A stretch of 64,000 nt of DNA from Aquibium microcysteis (GCF_014495845.1 NZ_CP061080.1:1601001-1665000), one strand, 5' to 3'; counted from the stretch's first letter, positions 15,069 through 24,377 are shown. Notes: generated by a model not told the origin, from the sequence alone. Made by a program: numbers and translations.

Positions 15069-16028
15069 ATGGCCGTGCTGATCTGGATCGTCGCCCTCGC
15101 GCTTCTCGTACCCGCCGGCTGGCTCGGCTGGAACGCGCTCGTCACCCGCCGCCTCGCCGCCGACGCCGAGCGGCGCATTCCGCGGGTCGGCAGGACGATC
15201 GGGGTCGGCGGCGATACGATCCATTACGTCGACCAGGGATCCGGCCGGCCGATCCTCTTCGTGCATGGTCTCGGCGGCCAGCTGCACCATTTCCGCCAGA
15301 CGCTGTTCCCCGCCATGGGCGACGGCTTCCGCCTCGTGGCGATGGATCGCCCGGGGTCGGGCTATTCCACCCGCGTGTCGAGCGGCGCGCGTCTGCCGGA
15401 GCAGGCCGAAGCGATCGCGCGCTTCATCGACGCGGTCGGACTGGAGAAGCCGCTGCTCGTCGGCCATTCGCTGGGCGGCGCCATCGCGCTGCGCGTCGCG
15501 CTCGACCACCCCGAGAAGATTTCAGGCCTGGCGCTGATCTCCCCCCTCACCCACCACGTGCCGGCGGCGCCGAAGGAGTTCGGCGGCCTCTACATCCGTT
15601 CGCCGCTGATGCGGCGCATCGTCGCCTCGACGCTTGCCGTGCCCGCCGGGCTGAAGACGGCGCAGCAGACGCTCGACTTCGTCTTCGGTCCGCAGCCGGT
15701 GCCGGAAGACTATGCGATCGGCGGCGGCGGCTATCTCGGCCTGCGCCCCAGCCATTTCTACGCCACCTCCTCCGACATCGTGGCGGTCGAACAGGACCTG
15801 CCCGCCCAGATGGAGCGCTATGGCGAGATCGCGATGCCCGTCGGCATCCTCTTCGGCAGCCGCGACCGCGTGCTGCACCACACCCGCCACGGCCTGGCGA
15901 TGGAGGGCAAGGTGGAGGGCATCGACATCGAGATCCTCGAAGGCATCGGCCACATGCCGCAATTCGTCGAAGCCGGAAAAGTCGCCGGCTTCGTGAAGCG
16001 CATGGCGGCCAAGGCGTTCGGCGGCTGA
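15069..16028 (+). CDS. Alpha/beta hydrolase
   Basis: 319 residues. An N-terminal hydrophobic segment (IWIVALALLVPAGWLGWNALV) anchors it in the membrane. The oxyanion loop is FVHGLGGQLHHF (about residues 65-76), the nucleophile elbow GHSLGG (about 136-141), an Asp follows in GSRDRV (about 264) and the catalytic His in GIGHMPQF (about 296). Looks like an esterase or lipase of the epoxide-hydrolase-like group; substrate unknown. ATG at 15069 preceded by GGGAG. Unlike the hydrolase at 11348, its nucleophile elbow is canonical. Confidence 0.88.
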   Translation: MAVLIWIVALALLVPAGWLGWNALVTRRLAADAERRIPRVGRTIGVGGDTIHYVDQGSGRPILFVHGLGGQLHHFRQTLFPAMGDGFRLVAMDRPGSGYSTRVSSGARLPEQAEAIARFIDAVGLEKPLLVGHSLGGAIALRVALDHPEKISGLALISPLTHHVPAAPKEFGGLYIRSPLMRRIVASTLAVPAGLKTAQQTLDFVFGPQPVPEDYAIGGGGYLGLRPSHFYATSSDIVAVEQDLPAQMERYGEIAMPVGILFGSRDRVLHHTRHGLAMEGKVEGIDIEILEGIGHMPQFVEAGKVAGFVKRMAAKAFGG

Positions 16029-16141
16029 GGCGCGCCCCCGCGGCCGATCCGGACGCGCCGGGCACGACCCGCCGCGCCCATCGCCTGCACGCGTTTCGCC
16101 GCTTGATCCGGCTCCGTCGACCCGCTACCCCTGAACCGGCT

Positions 16142-16226
16142 GCCCCCTTGGCGGAACAGGTAGACGCAAGGGACTTAAAATCCCTCGGCTTCGGCCATGC
16201 CGGTTCGATCCCGGCAGGGGGCACCA
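16142..16226 (+). tRNA. tRNA-Leu (anticodon UAA)
   Basis: 85 bases folding as a class II tRNA. The acceptor stem is GCCCCCT with AGGGGGC, the anticodon arm AGGGA-CTTAAAA-TCCCT gives anticodon TAA (16176-16178), there is a long variable arm, and the T arm is GCCGGTTCGATCCCGGC. The 3' CCA is encoded. No integrase or duplicated 3' end nearby suggests use as a phage attachment site. Confidence 0.97.
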
Positions 16227-16263
16227 TCGACCGTCGTCAAGTCCGCTCTTTGTCCCGTCATCA

Positions 16264-16285
16264 TGAGCGGCTTTGATACCGCTCA
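16264..16285. terminator. Short hairpin downstream of tRNA-Leu
   Basis: TGAGCGG and CCGCTCA arms with an 8-base loop, 38 bases after the tRNA. Between the tRNA and the convergent diguanylate cyclase gene, so it could serve either. No clear T-run. Confidence 0.35.
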
Positions 16286-16341
16286 GGTTCGATAGCCCCT
16301 GCCGCGCGCATGCGGACGCTCTTTCGCATCCCTCGGCTCGA

Positions 16342-17244
16342 TCAGTCCTGCCCGATCCCCACCGGTCCTGCATGCTCGAGGCCCGTCTCCGCATCGTCGT
16401 CCAGCGCGGGCGCGTGAATGCGTCGGCGGTCGCGCGGTTCGGCGGACCGCTCGATCCGGTTGCGGCCGGCCCGCTTGGCCCGGTACATCGCGCCGTCGGC
16501 GCGGGCGAGATCGGCGGCGATGTCGTCGGTGCGGCCGGCGACGCCGGCCGAGAAGCTCACGATGCGGTCGCGCAGGACCGGTGCGGCCGCGAGTGCTGAG
16601 CGGGCCTGCTCGATCAGCCGCACCGCCTCCTCGGGTGTGGCGGCGGGCAGGAGGATGCCGAACTCCTCGCCGCCCAGCCGCGCCGCGCAGCCGGACTCTC
16701 CCACGGCGTCGCGCAGGATGCCGGCGACTGCCCTCAGCACGTCGTCGCCCGCCTGATGGCCGTGGGTGTCGTTGATCGCCTTGAACTTATCGACGTCGAC
16801 GATGGCGACGCTGCCGCCGGGAGAACGCTCAGCCCTTTCGAGGAAGGCGCGCCGGTTGGCGAGGCCGGTGAGGCCATCGGTGCGCGCCTGGCGTTCCGTC
16901 TCCCGCAGCAGGTGATCGGCGGTCTCGATGGCCCAGGCGGCGGAGCGCGCAAGCGCGCCGATCTCGTCCGGCGCGACATGCTCGATCGGCACGATCTCGC
17001 GCCGATCGGCGAAGCTTTCGAGCGCATGGGAGATGCGCAGGACGGGCGCCATCTCGCGCCGCAGCAGCAAAAGGGTCCCGGCGGTCGCGACCAGGGTGGC
17101 CGCCAGCACCGCGCCGAGGGCGATCCAGTCGACGTGCTCGTCGGTCATCAGCCACAGCACGAGGATGCCGATCAGCGGCGTGTGGATGCCGACGAAGCAG
17201 GTGAGCATGATCCTGACGAGAAATCTTCCGCGGATGAGGTTCAA
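16342..17244 (-). CDS. Membrane diguanylate cyclase (GGDEF domain)
   Basis: 300 residues. Two N-terminal membrane helices (about residues 10-30 and 38-58) are followed by a HAMP-like linker and a GGDEF domain starting at RTDGLTGLANRR. The active-site motif is GGEEF (in RLGGEEFGILL), so it should make cyclic-di-GMP from two GTP. The RxxD inhibitory site expected five residues before the motif is absent, so product inhibition at that site is not expected. TTG at 17244 is chosen because AAGGG lies 6 bases upstream and the product then starts MNLIRGRFLVRIML. No partner phosphodiesterase in the window. Confidence 0.88.
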   Translation of the reverse strand: MNLIRGRFLVRIMLTCFVGIHTPLIGILVLWLMTDEHVDWIALGAVLAATLVATAGTLLLLRREMAPVLRISHALESFADRREIVPIEHVAPDEIGALARSAAWAIETADHLLRETERQARTDGLTGLANRRAFLERAERSPGGSVAIVDVDKFKAINDTHGHQAGDDVLRAVAGILRDAVGESGCAARLGGEEFGILLPAATPEEAVRLIEQARSALAAAPVLRDRIVSFSAGVAGRTDDIAADLARADGAMYRAKRAGRNRIERSAEPRDRRRIHAPALDDDAETGLEHAGPVGIGQD

Positions 17245-17628
17245 GACGATCCCTTTCGTTTCGAAACGCTGCCGCCCCGGCCGCCGCCCGGCGGGAGCCT
17301 GCATCGCAGGAAGCCGTGAAGGACTTCTAAATTAGTGATATACAATATTTCTCCGCGCCGGGCGGACCGGGACGGAACAACCGCCGGCTCCGGCCGTTCG
17401 TCTCCCCGAGGATGGCCGGGCCGCGACAACCGGGCTCGGCGGCAAGGACGTACAGGGCTGATTTTCCCGGTTTCTGGCCCTGGGCAGCGAAACGCCACGC
17501 GCACGTCTGTCCCGCCCGGCCCGGCCATCCCTTCGCTTCGACGTCGCCTCGATCGTGTGCCGCAGGTTACGGAACGAAGGCACGCCCCCGGCGTTTCCCG
17601 TGCATTCAACGCAATGACGGGGACTCCC
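17245..17628. other. 384-base gene-free region between divergent dgc and a small membrane-protein gene
   Basis: No credible coding sequence on either strand. It contains the EcfG-type promoter at 17571-17595 serving the rightward gene. An unusually AT-rich patch at about 17325-17352 in otherwise GC-rich DNA probably marks a promoter or protein-binding site for the leftward diguanylate cyclase gene. Confidence 0.6.
17571..17595 (+). promoter_or_regulatory. EcfG (general stress sigma factor) promoter
   Basis: GGAAC (17571-17575), 16 bases, CGTT (17592-17595): an exact match to the GGAAC-N16/17-CGTT promoter of the alphaproteobacterial general stress sigma factor EcfG/RpoE2/SigT as I recall it. 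Transcription would begin about 25-27 bases before the ATG at 17629, an ordinary leader length. Confidence 0.7.
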
Positions 17629-17970
17629 ATGGCCTTTTCCTTCAGCCGCACGCGCGACGACGCGATCGACGATCTCGAGCGCCAGATGACGGCGCTCAGG
17701 CGCGAACTGTCGGGGCTGCGGCGCACCGCCGCCGCGCAGGGCTCGCATCTCTATGGCGAAGTCGCCGAGCGCGGCGCACATGCCTATGACGACGTCGCCG
17801 ACATCGTCTCGGATCTCGTCGCACGCCTGTCGAAGCGCCGCCCGAGCCGCCGCGACATCGAACGCCAGGCCCGCATGGCCGGCGCGGTCGTCAGCGACCA
17901 CCCCAAGACCGTCGCGCTCGTCGGCCTCGCTGCGCTCGGCCTGGCGGCCGTTCTCCTGATGCGGCGCTGA
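17629..17970 (+). CDS. Small tail-anchored membrane protein, DUF883/ElaB-like, stress-regulated
   Basis: 113 residues. The first 90 are charged and helical (DDLERQMTALRRELSGLRR begins a coiled coil), followed by one C-terminal membrane helix (KTVALVGLAALGLAAVLLM) and a short RR end. This layout resembles DUF883/ElaB-YqjD proteins, which anchor to the inner membrane and bind ribosomes in stationary phase in E. coli; family assignment is tentative. ATG at 17629 is preferred over ATG 17614 because GGGGA lies 6 bases before it and the EcfG promoter is correctly placed. Predicted role: envelope protein of the general stress response. Confidence 0.75.
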   Translation: MAFSFSRTRDDAIDDLERQMTALRRELSGLRRTAAAQGSHLYGEVAERGAHAYDDVADIVSDLVARLSKRRPSRRDIERQARMAGAVVSDHPKTVALVGLAALGLAAVLLMRR

Positions 17971-18054
17971 GCGCGTTCCACGGGATTCGTGCGCTCTCAA
18001 CTGGTCAAAGCGCCCCGGTCTTGGCATGGTCGGCCCAAGACCGGAGACCCGACC

Positions 18055-19869
18055 ATGACCGCCACGCCATCCCCTTTCCGCAAGCCGAAGACCTGGACGG
18101 AGGCGGCACCCGCACTCGTCGACGTCGCGATGGGCCGGCGCCCCGCCGATCTCGTCGTGCGCGATGGGCGCTGGGTCAACGTCCATTCGGGCGAGATCAT
18201 CCCCGGAACGGATATCGCCGTCGTCGAGGGCCGGTTCGCCTATTGCGGACCGGATGCCGGCCACTGCATCGGCGGCAACACCGTCGTGGTGGAGGCCGGC
18301 GGCCGCTATCTCGTCCCCGGCCTCTGCGATGCGCACATGCATGTCGAGAGCGGCATGGTGACGGTGACCGAGTTCTGCCGCGCGGTCATCCCGCACGGCA
18401 CCACCGCGATGTTCATCGATCCGCACGAGATCGCCAACGTGCTGGGACTGGAGGGCGTGCGGCTGATGCATGACGAGGCCCTCGAGATGCCGGTCAGCGT
18501 GCACGTGCAGATGCCGTCCTGCGTCCCCTCCGCGCCGGGGCTCGAGACCCCCGGGGCGCTGATCGGCCCGGCCGAGGTGGCCGAGGCGATGGGCTGGGAG
18601 AACATCGTCGGGCTCGGCGAGGTGATGAATTTCCCCGGCGTCGCAGCCAACGACGCCAAGATGCGCGGCGAGATCGACGCCACCGTCGCCGCCGGCAAGA
18701 CCGTCGGCGGACACTATGCCTCGCCCGACCTCGGCCTGCCCTTCCACGGCTACGTCGCCGGCGGACCGGAGGACGATCACGAGGGCACGCGCGTCGAGGA
18801 CGCCGTGGCCCGCGTGCGGCAGGGCATGAAGGCGATGCTCCGGCTCGGCTCGGCCTGGTACGACGTCGCCACCCAGATCAAGGCGGTGACGGAGCGCGGG
18901 CTCGATCCGCGCAACTTCATCCTGTGCACCGACGACAGCCATTCCGGCACGCTGGTCAACGAGGGCCACATGAACCGCGTCGTGCGCCACGCGATCGCGC
19001 AGGGGCTGAAGCCGGTGACCGCGATCCAGATGGCCACCATCAACCCGGCCCAGCATTTCCGGCTGGAGCGGGAACTGGGGTCGATCGCGCCGGGGCGGCT
19101 CGCCGACTTCCTGATCGTGTCGGATCTGGCCGCGCTCGAAATCGACGAGGTCTGGGCGCGCGGCGTGCGTCTCGCCACCGGCGGGCGCCTGGAGGCCGAC
19201 ATCCCGGCCCGCGACTACCCGGCGAGTGCCCGGCAGACCGTGCGGCTGGGCAAGGTGCTCGCGGCACGGGATTTCGACATCGCGGCGCCGGCCGGAGCCA
19301 ACGAGGTCCGCGCGCGCGTCATCGGCGTCATCGAGAACCAGGCGCCGACGCGGGCGCTGGAGGCCGATCTGGCGGTCGAGGACGGGCTGGTGGCGATGGA
19401 CCGCACCGCCGACGTCTGCCAGATCGCGCTGGTCGAGCGGCACCGCGGAACCGGCGCGGTGGTCAACGGCTTCGTCTCGGGCTTCGGCTATCTGGAGGAC
19501 TGCGCGATCGCCTCGACGGTGGCCCATGACTCCCACCACATGATCGTCGTGGGCACCAGCAAGGCCGACATGGCGGCGGCGGCCAACCGGCTGGGCGAAG
19601 TGGGCGGCGGCGTCGTGATCTTCTCCAAGGGCAAGGAACTCGCCATCGTCGAGATGCCGATTGCCGGGCTGATGTCGGACGAACGGGCCGAGATCGTCGC
19701 CGCAAAGGCCGAGAAGCTGACGGCGGCGATGCGCGCCATGGGCTGCTCGCTCAACAACGCCTACATGCAGCATTCCCTGCTGGCGCTGGTGGTGATCCCC
19801 GAACTGCGGATCTCCGACCAGGGCCTGATCGACGTGCGAACGTTCGAGAAGGTTGATCTGTTCGTCTGA
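18055..19869 (+). CDS. ade: Adenine deaminase
   Basis: 604 residues, amidohydrolase converting adenine to hypoxanthine in purine salvage. Metal ligands are in LCDAHMHVESGM (about residue 91), GHYASPDL and CTDDSHSGTLVNEGH. The C-terminal domain with VVGTSKADMAAAANRL and KVDLFV at the end is specific to the Ade family rather than to adenosine deaminases. Length is normal (about 590). The ATG at 18055 has GGAG 8 bases upstream. Converges on trkH with 13 bases between the stops. Confidence 0.92.
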   Translation: MTATPSPFRKPKTWTEAAPALVDVAMGRRPADLVVRDGRWVNVHSGEIIPGTDIAVVEGRFAYCGPDAGHCIGGNTVVVEAGGRYLVPGLCDAHMHVESGMVTVTEFCRAVIPHGTTAMFIDPHEIANVLGLEGVRLMHDEALEMPVSVHVQMPSCVPSAPGLETPGALIGPAEVAEAMGWENIVGLGEVMNFPGVAANDAKMRGEIDATVAAGKTVGGHYASPDLGLPFHGYVAGGPEDDHEGTRVEDAVARVRQGMKAMLRLGSAWYDVATQIKAVTERGLDPRNFILCTDDSHSGTLVNEGHMNRVVRHAIAQGLKPVTAIQMATINPAQHFRLERELGSIAPGRLADFLIVSDLAALEIDEVWARGVRLATGGRLEADIPARDYPASARQTVRLGKVLAARDFDIAAPAGANEVRARVIGVIENQAPTRALEADLAVEDGLVAMDRTADVCQIALVERHRGTGAVVNGFVSGFGYLEDCAIASTVAHDSHHMIVVGTSKADMAAAANRLGEVGGGVVIFSKGKELAIVEMPIAGLMSDERAEIVAAKAEKLTAAMRAMGCSLNNAYMQHSLLALVVIPELRISDQGLIDVRTFEKVDLFV

Positions 19870-19882
19870 GCGCGGTCACGGC

Positions 19883-21340
19883 TCAGCGGCGCCAGAAGAA
19901 CGGCGTGAAGATGACGAGCACGGTCAGGATCTCCATCCGGCCAAGCAGCATGGCCAGCGACAGGATCCATTTCGCCGAGTCGGGGAGCGGCGCGAAGTTT
20001 CCGGCCGGCCCGATCACGTCGCCGAGGCCGGGACCCACATTGGTCATGGCGGTCAGAACACCTGTCATCGACGTCACGAAGTCCAGGCCCGTTCCGGCCA
20101 GCAGCACCGTTCCTGCACCCCAGATGACGAAGAACGAGGCGATGAACAGCACGACGGCGCGCTGCATGGCATCGTCGACCGGCCGGTCGCCGTAACGAAC
20201 CGTGTGGACGGAATTGGGGTAGACCAGCCGGCGCAGGCCGTTGGCCATCAGGGCGAACAGGATGATGAAGCGGTAGGCCTTGATGCCGCCGGCCGTCGAG
20301 CCCGAACAGCCGCCGAGGAACGTCGCGATGAAGGCGCAGGCCACGACGAAAGGTCCCCAGGTCGAGTAGTCCTGGCTGGCGAAACCGGTCGTCGTGATGA
20401 TTGAAACGAAATTGAACGTGGAGTGCGTGAACGCGCTGAGGAACGGCCGCCCGGTGTTCACCGTCACGTAGATCGCCGTCGCCAGCGCGAAGAACAGCAC
20501 GTAGAGCGCGAAGACACGGATCTGTGGGTCGCGGGCGGCGTCGATCCGGCCGCGGAAGGCGAGCAGCGCCAGGATCGAGAACGGCAAGGCGCCGACGAAC
20601 ATGAAGAAGGAAGAGACCCACAGGAGCGGCAGGTTCTCGCCCCAGAAGCCGAACGAAGCGTCATGGGTTGAGAAGCCGCCGGTCGCCAGCGTCGCCATGG
20701 CATGGTTGATCGCGTCGAAGCCCGACATGCCGGCCGCCGCATAGGACAGGGCGCAGGCGAAGGTCAGCGAAGAATAGATGCCGAGAATGCTCAGGAGGAA
20801 GATCGACAGCCGCTCGAAGGGCCGATCCTCGATGTCGGAGGATTCGAGCTTGAAGTAGGACACGCCGCCGATGTTCAGATAGGGCAGGATGAGCAGGCCG
20901 AGCACGATGACGCCCATCCCGCCGATCCAGTTGAGCAGCGAGCGCCACAGCAGGATCCCGGGCGGCAGCGAGTCGAGTCCGACGATGACGGTCGAGCCGG
21001 TGGTGGTGAGCGCCGAGGTCGATTCGAAGATCGCGTCGGCGATGGTCAGATCGATCGATGAGGCGATTAGCGGCACCGCGCCGACGACCACCGTGGTCGC
21101 CCACAGGAGATTGACGATCAGGAAGCCGAAGCGTGGGGTCGCTACGACCCTCGGGCCCTGTGTGGCGAGCGCGGTGGCTAGCGACAGTCCGCCCGTGAAG
21201 AAGGCCGAGAGTGCGAACACCTGCCAGTCGGCGTTGCCGTGGTAGAAGTCGAAGAAGGCCGGGAACAGCATTGCCAGCGACAGGTAGATGGCGAAGATCG
21301 CGGCGATGTGGATGGCGGCGCGGACGGACTGGCTGTTCAA
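19883..21340 (-). CDS. trkH: TrkH-family potassium transporter subunit, copy 1
   Basis: 485 residues, membrane channel subunit of Trk K+ uptake, with four M1-P-M2 units. Filter-region segments are STSALTTTGST, LATGGFSTHD, SIITTTGFASQDY and AMTNVGPGLGD; the GGCSGSTAGGIKAYR stretch between units is diagnostic. No ATG fits; a TTG at 21340 gives MNSQSVRAAIHI, matching the start of copy 2. It lies downstream of a closely related gene of identical length, so the pair is a tandem duplication. The cytosolic partner TrkA is not in the window. Confidence 0.9.
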   Translation of the reverse strand: MNSQSVRAAIHIAAIFAIYLSLAMLFPAFFDFYHGNADWQVFALSAFFTGGLSLATALATQGPRVVATPRFGFLIVNLLWATTVVVGAVPLIASSIDLTIADAIFESTSALTTTGSTVIVGLDSLPPGILLWRSLLNWIGGMGVIVLGLLILPYLNIGGVSYFKLESSDIEDRPFERLSIFLLSILGIYSSLTFACALSYAAAGMSGFDAINHAMATLATGGFSTHDASFGFWGENLPLLWVSSFFMFVGALPFSILALLAFRGRIDAARDPQIRVFALYVLFFALATAIYVTVNTGRPFLSAFTHSTFNFVSIITTTGFASQDYSTWGPFVVACAFIATFLGGCSGSTAGGIKAYRFIILFALMANGLRRLVYPNSVHTVRYGDRPVDDAMQRAVVLFIASFFVIWGAGTVLLAGTGLDFVTSMTGVLTAMTNVGPGLGDVIGPAGNFAPLPDSAKWILSLAMLLGRMEILTVLVIFTPFFWRR

Positions 21341-21473
21341 GGAGTGTTACCCGGTTCGCCCGGCGGCGGGGCTCGGCTTCGGCCGCTCGGGTCCCGTCCG
21401 GCGCGGCGCTGCATTTAGCCGACCCCGGGTCCGCGCGCAATCCTGCGCGACCTTCCTCGCAAAGACTGCCAGT

Positions 21474-22931
21474 TCAGCGGCGCCAGAACACCGGCGTGAA
21501 GATCACCAGAACGGCCAGAATCTCCAGGCGGCCGAACAACATGGCCAGTGCCATCACCCACTTGGCGAAGTCGGGCACCAGAGCGAAGCTGCCCTTCGGG
21601 CCGATGAAGTCGCCGAGACCGGGGCCGACATTCGTCAGCGCGGTCAGCGCGCCGGTCAGTGCCGTCACCAGATCGAGCCCGGTGGCGGCCAGCAGCAGGG
21701 TCGCGATTGCCCAGAGCACGAAGAACGAAGCGATGAACAGCACCACGGCGCGCTGCATGTCGTCGTCGACCGGCCGGTCGCCATAGCGCACGGGCTGCAC
21801 CGAACTCGGATAGACCAGCCTGCGCAGGCCGTTGGCCATCAGTTCGAACAGGATGATGAAGCGGTAGGCCTTGATGCCGCCGGTGGTCGACCCCGAGCAT
21901 CCGCCGGGAAAGGTGGCGATGAAGGCGAGCGCGACCGCGAAGGGTCCCCAGGCCGAGTAGTCGTGGGTGGCAAAGCCCGTGGTGGTGATCAGCGAGACGA
22001 AGTTGAAGGTCGCGTGCGTCAGCGCGTCGAAGAAGGCCATCTCGGTCTCGATGCGCAGGTAGATGGTGGTCACGGCGCAGAAGGCGAAGGTGTAGCCCAG
22101 GAAGGCGCGCAGTTGCGGATCGCGCAGCGCATCGATGCGGCCGCGCACGGCGAGCAGGATCAGGATCGAGAACGGCAGCGCGCCGATGCACATGAACACG
22201 ATCGCGATCCACAGGATCGCCGGCGTGTCGACGTAGTGGCCGAAGGAATCGTCGTGGGTCGAGAAGCCGGCCGTGGCGATGGTCGTCATCGCATGGTTGA
22301 TCGCGTCGAAGCCGGACATGCCGGCCGCGGCATAGGCGATGGCGCAGGTGAGCGTGAGCAGGCCGTAGATCGCGACCATGCTGATCGTGAAGGTCGACAG
22401 CCGCGCGAAGGGCCGATCCTCGATGTCGGTCGACTCGATCTTGAAGTAGGAGACGCCGCCCACGTTCAGGAACGGCAGGATGAAGAGCCCGAGCGCGATG
22501 ACGCCGAGGCCGCCCATCCACTGCAGCAGCGACCGCCACAGGAGCATCCCCGGCGGCAGCGAATCCAGCCCGACGATGGCCGTCGCCCCCGTCGTGGTGA
22601 TGGCCGAGACCGATTCGAAGACGGCATCGGAGACGGTCATGTCGAGCGACGAGGCCAGGAACGGGATCGTGCCGGTCGCCGCCGTCGTCAGCCACAGCAG
22701 GTTGACCAGCAGGAAGGCGAAGCGGGAGGAGACGCCGGGCGGCCGGCCCTGCGTGGCCAGCGCCACGGCCAGCGCCAGACCGCCGGTGAAGAAGGCCGAC
22801 AGCGCGAAGATGCGCCAGTCGCTGTTGCCGTAGTAGAGGTCGACGAAGGCCGGGATCAGCATCGCGAGCGACATGTAGACGGCGAAGATCGCGGAGATGT
22901 GGATCGCGGCGCGAAGCGAAAATGTCTGCAC
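21474..22931 (-). CDS. trkH: TrkH-family potassium transporter subunit, copy 2
   Basis: 485 residues, the same architecture as copy 1 and closely similar throughout. Filter segments are SVSAITTTGAT, TIATAGFSTHD, SLITTTGFATHDY and ALTNVGPGLGD; the second filter reads TAGF where copy 1 has TGGF. A GTG at 22931 is used because GGAGG lies just upstream (only 3 bases of spacing), giving MQTFSLRAAIHI. Transcribed first, with 133 bases before copy 1, so copy 1 may have its own promoter. Divergent from ilvA. Confidence 0.9.
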   Translation of the reverse strand: MQTFSLRAAIHISAIFAVYMSLAMLIPAFVDLYYGNSDWRIFALSAFFTGGLALAVALATQGRPPGVSSRFAFLLVNLLWLTTAATGTIPFLASSLDMTVSDAVFESVSAITTTGATAIVGLDSLPPGMLLWRSLLQWMGGLGVIALGLFILPFLNVGGVSYFKIESTDIEDRPFARLSTFTISMVAIYGLLTLTCAIAYAAAGMSGFDAINHAMTTIATAGFSTHDDSFGHYVDTPAILWIAIVFMCIGALPFSILILLAVRGRIDALRDPQLRAFLGYTFAFCAVTTIYLRIETEMAFFDALTHATFNFVSLITTTGFATHDYSAWGPFAVALAFIATFPGGCSGSTTGGIKAYRFIILFELMANGLRRLVYPSSVQPVRYGDRPVDDDMQRAVVLFIASFFVLWAIATLLLAATGLDLVTALTGALTALTNVGPGLGDFIGPKGSFALVPDFAKWVMALAMLFGRLEILAVLVIFTPVFWRR

Positions 22932-23067
22932 GATCCTCCGCCCCGGCTCTTCGACCCCGACGCGGGAGCCAAGGCCGCCCGGCCCGTCCCGCGGCCGGAC
23001 AGTGGCGGCAGGCGGCCGATTGTGCAATAGGCCGGGCCGCGGCAATCACGCCCAGCGGGAGACATCC

Positions 23068-24342
23068 ATGTCCGTCACGTCCCCGGCCCCAGGCTTCATC
23101 GAACGCGTCGACGCGGCCGCGCTTGCCCTTCGCGACCTGTTCGCCGAGACGCCGCTGCAGCTCAACGATCATCTGTCGCGCCGCTATGGCGCGCGCATCT
23201 GGCTGAAGCGGGAGGACCTGTCGCCGGTGCGCTCCTACAAGATCCGCGGCGCCTACACCTTCTTCCGCAAGGCGCTGAAGGCGAAGACGCCGGCGAAGAG
23301 CTTCGTCTGCGCCTCGGCCGGAAACCATGCGCAGGGCTTCGCCTTCGCCTGTCGCAATCTCGGCCAGCGCGGCGTGATCTTCATGCCCGTCACGACGCCG
23401 CAGCAGAAGATCGACAAGACCGTGACCTTCGGCGGAAAATATGTCGAGATCCGACTGACGGGCGACTTCTTCGATGCCTGCCTGGAGGCAGCCCTCGCCT
23501 ATGCCGAGGAGACGGGCGCGCTGATGGTGCCGCCCTTCGACCACCGCGACATCATCGACGGCCAGGCGACGGTTGCCGCCGAACTCGTGTCGCAGATGCC
23601 CGACGGCGTCGTGCCAGACCTGACGATCCTGCCGGTCGGCGGCGGCGGGCTTGCCGCGGGCGTGACGCAATATCTGACGGCGAAGGGCTGGCCGACGCGC
23701 TTCGCCTTCGCCGAGCCCGTCGGTGCGCCGAGCCTGAGGCAGAGCCTCGCCGAAGGCCGGCGGGTGAAGCTCGCGAAGGTCGACAATTTCGTCGACGGCG
23801 CGGCCGTGGCGGAGATCGGCCGCGAGCCGCTGCGCCACCTGAAGGCATTCCGGCCGGAGGACGTCCACCTCGTCCCCGAGAACCGGCTCTGCGCGACCAT
23901 GATCGAGATGCTCAACGTCGAGGGAGTCGTGCTGGAGCCCGCCGGCGCGCTGGCGATCGACGCGCTCAAGGACTTTCCCAAATCCGAACTGAAGGGCAGG
24001 ACGATCGTGCTCGTCGTCTCGGGCGGCAATTTCGACTTCGAGCGCCTGCCCGACGTCAAGGAGCGGGCGCTGCGCTTCGAGCGGCTGAAGAAGTACTTCG
24101 TCTTCCGCTTCCCGCAGCGTCCCGGCGCGCTGCGCGACTTCCTCGACCTGCTCGGCCCGGAGGACGACATCGCCCGCTTCGAATATCTGAAGAAGTCAGC
24201 GCGCAATTTCGGCTCCGTCCTGATCGGCATCGAGACGAAGAGCGCCAGGAACTTCGACCGGCTGGAGAAGAAGTTCCGCGAAGCCGGCTGGTCCTATCAG
24301 GACATCACCGACAACGACGTGCTGGCCGGACTGATCATCTGA
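23068..24342 (+). CDS. ilvA: Threonine ammonia-lyase (threonine dehydratase), single ACT-like domain
   Basis: 424 residues. PLP enzyme converting threonine to 2-oxobutyrate, first step of isoleucine synthesis. The PLP lysine is K58 in RSYKIRGAY, substrate loop SAGNHAQG, phosphate loop PVGGGGLAAG. After about residue 330 comes one ACT-like regulatory domain (FVFRFPQRPGALRDFLDLL), against two in E. coli IlvA; this short form is common in Rhizobiales. ATG at 23068 with GGGAG 6 bases upstream. Serine is a possible alternative substrate. Confidence 0.93.
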   Translation: MSVTSPAPGFIERVDAAALALRDLFAETPLQLNDHLSRRYGARIWLKREDLSPVRSYKIRGAYTFFRKALKAKTPAKSFVCASAGNHAQGFAFACRNLGQRGVIFMPVTTPQQKIDKTVTFGGKYVEIRLTGDFFDACLEAALAYAEETGALMVPPFDHRDIIDGQATVAAELVSQMPDGVVPDLTILPVGGGGLAAGVTQYLTAKGWPTRFAFAEPVGAPSLRQSLAEGRRVKLAKVDNFVDGAAVAEIGREPLRHLKAFRPEDVHLVPENRLCATMIEMLNVEGVVLEPAGALAIDALKDFPKSELKGRTIVLVVSGGNFDFERLPDVKERALRFERLKKYFVFRFPQRPGALRDFLDLLGPEDDIARFEYLKKSARNFGSVLIGIETKSARNFDRLEKKFREAGWSYQDITDNDVLAGLII

Positions 24343-24377
24343 CCGCCCGGGAGGCGGCCGAATTGCGCGTCGTGGCG

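Noticed and set aside
16142..16226. tRNA-Leu as an integration site for a genomic island
   Set aside because: No integrase gene and no duplicated tRNA 3' end found in the window; flanking genes look resident.
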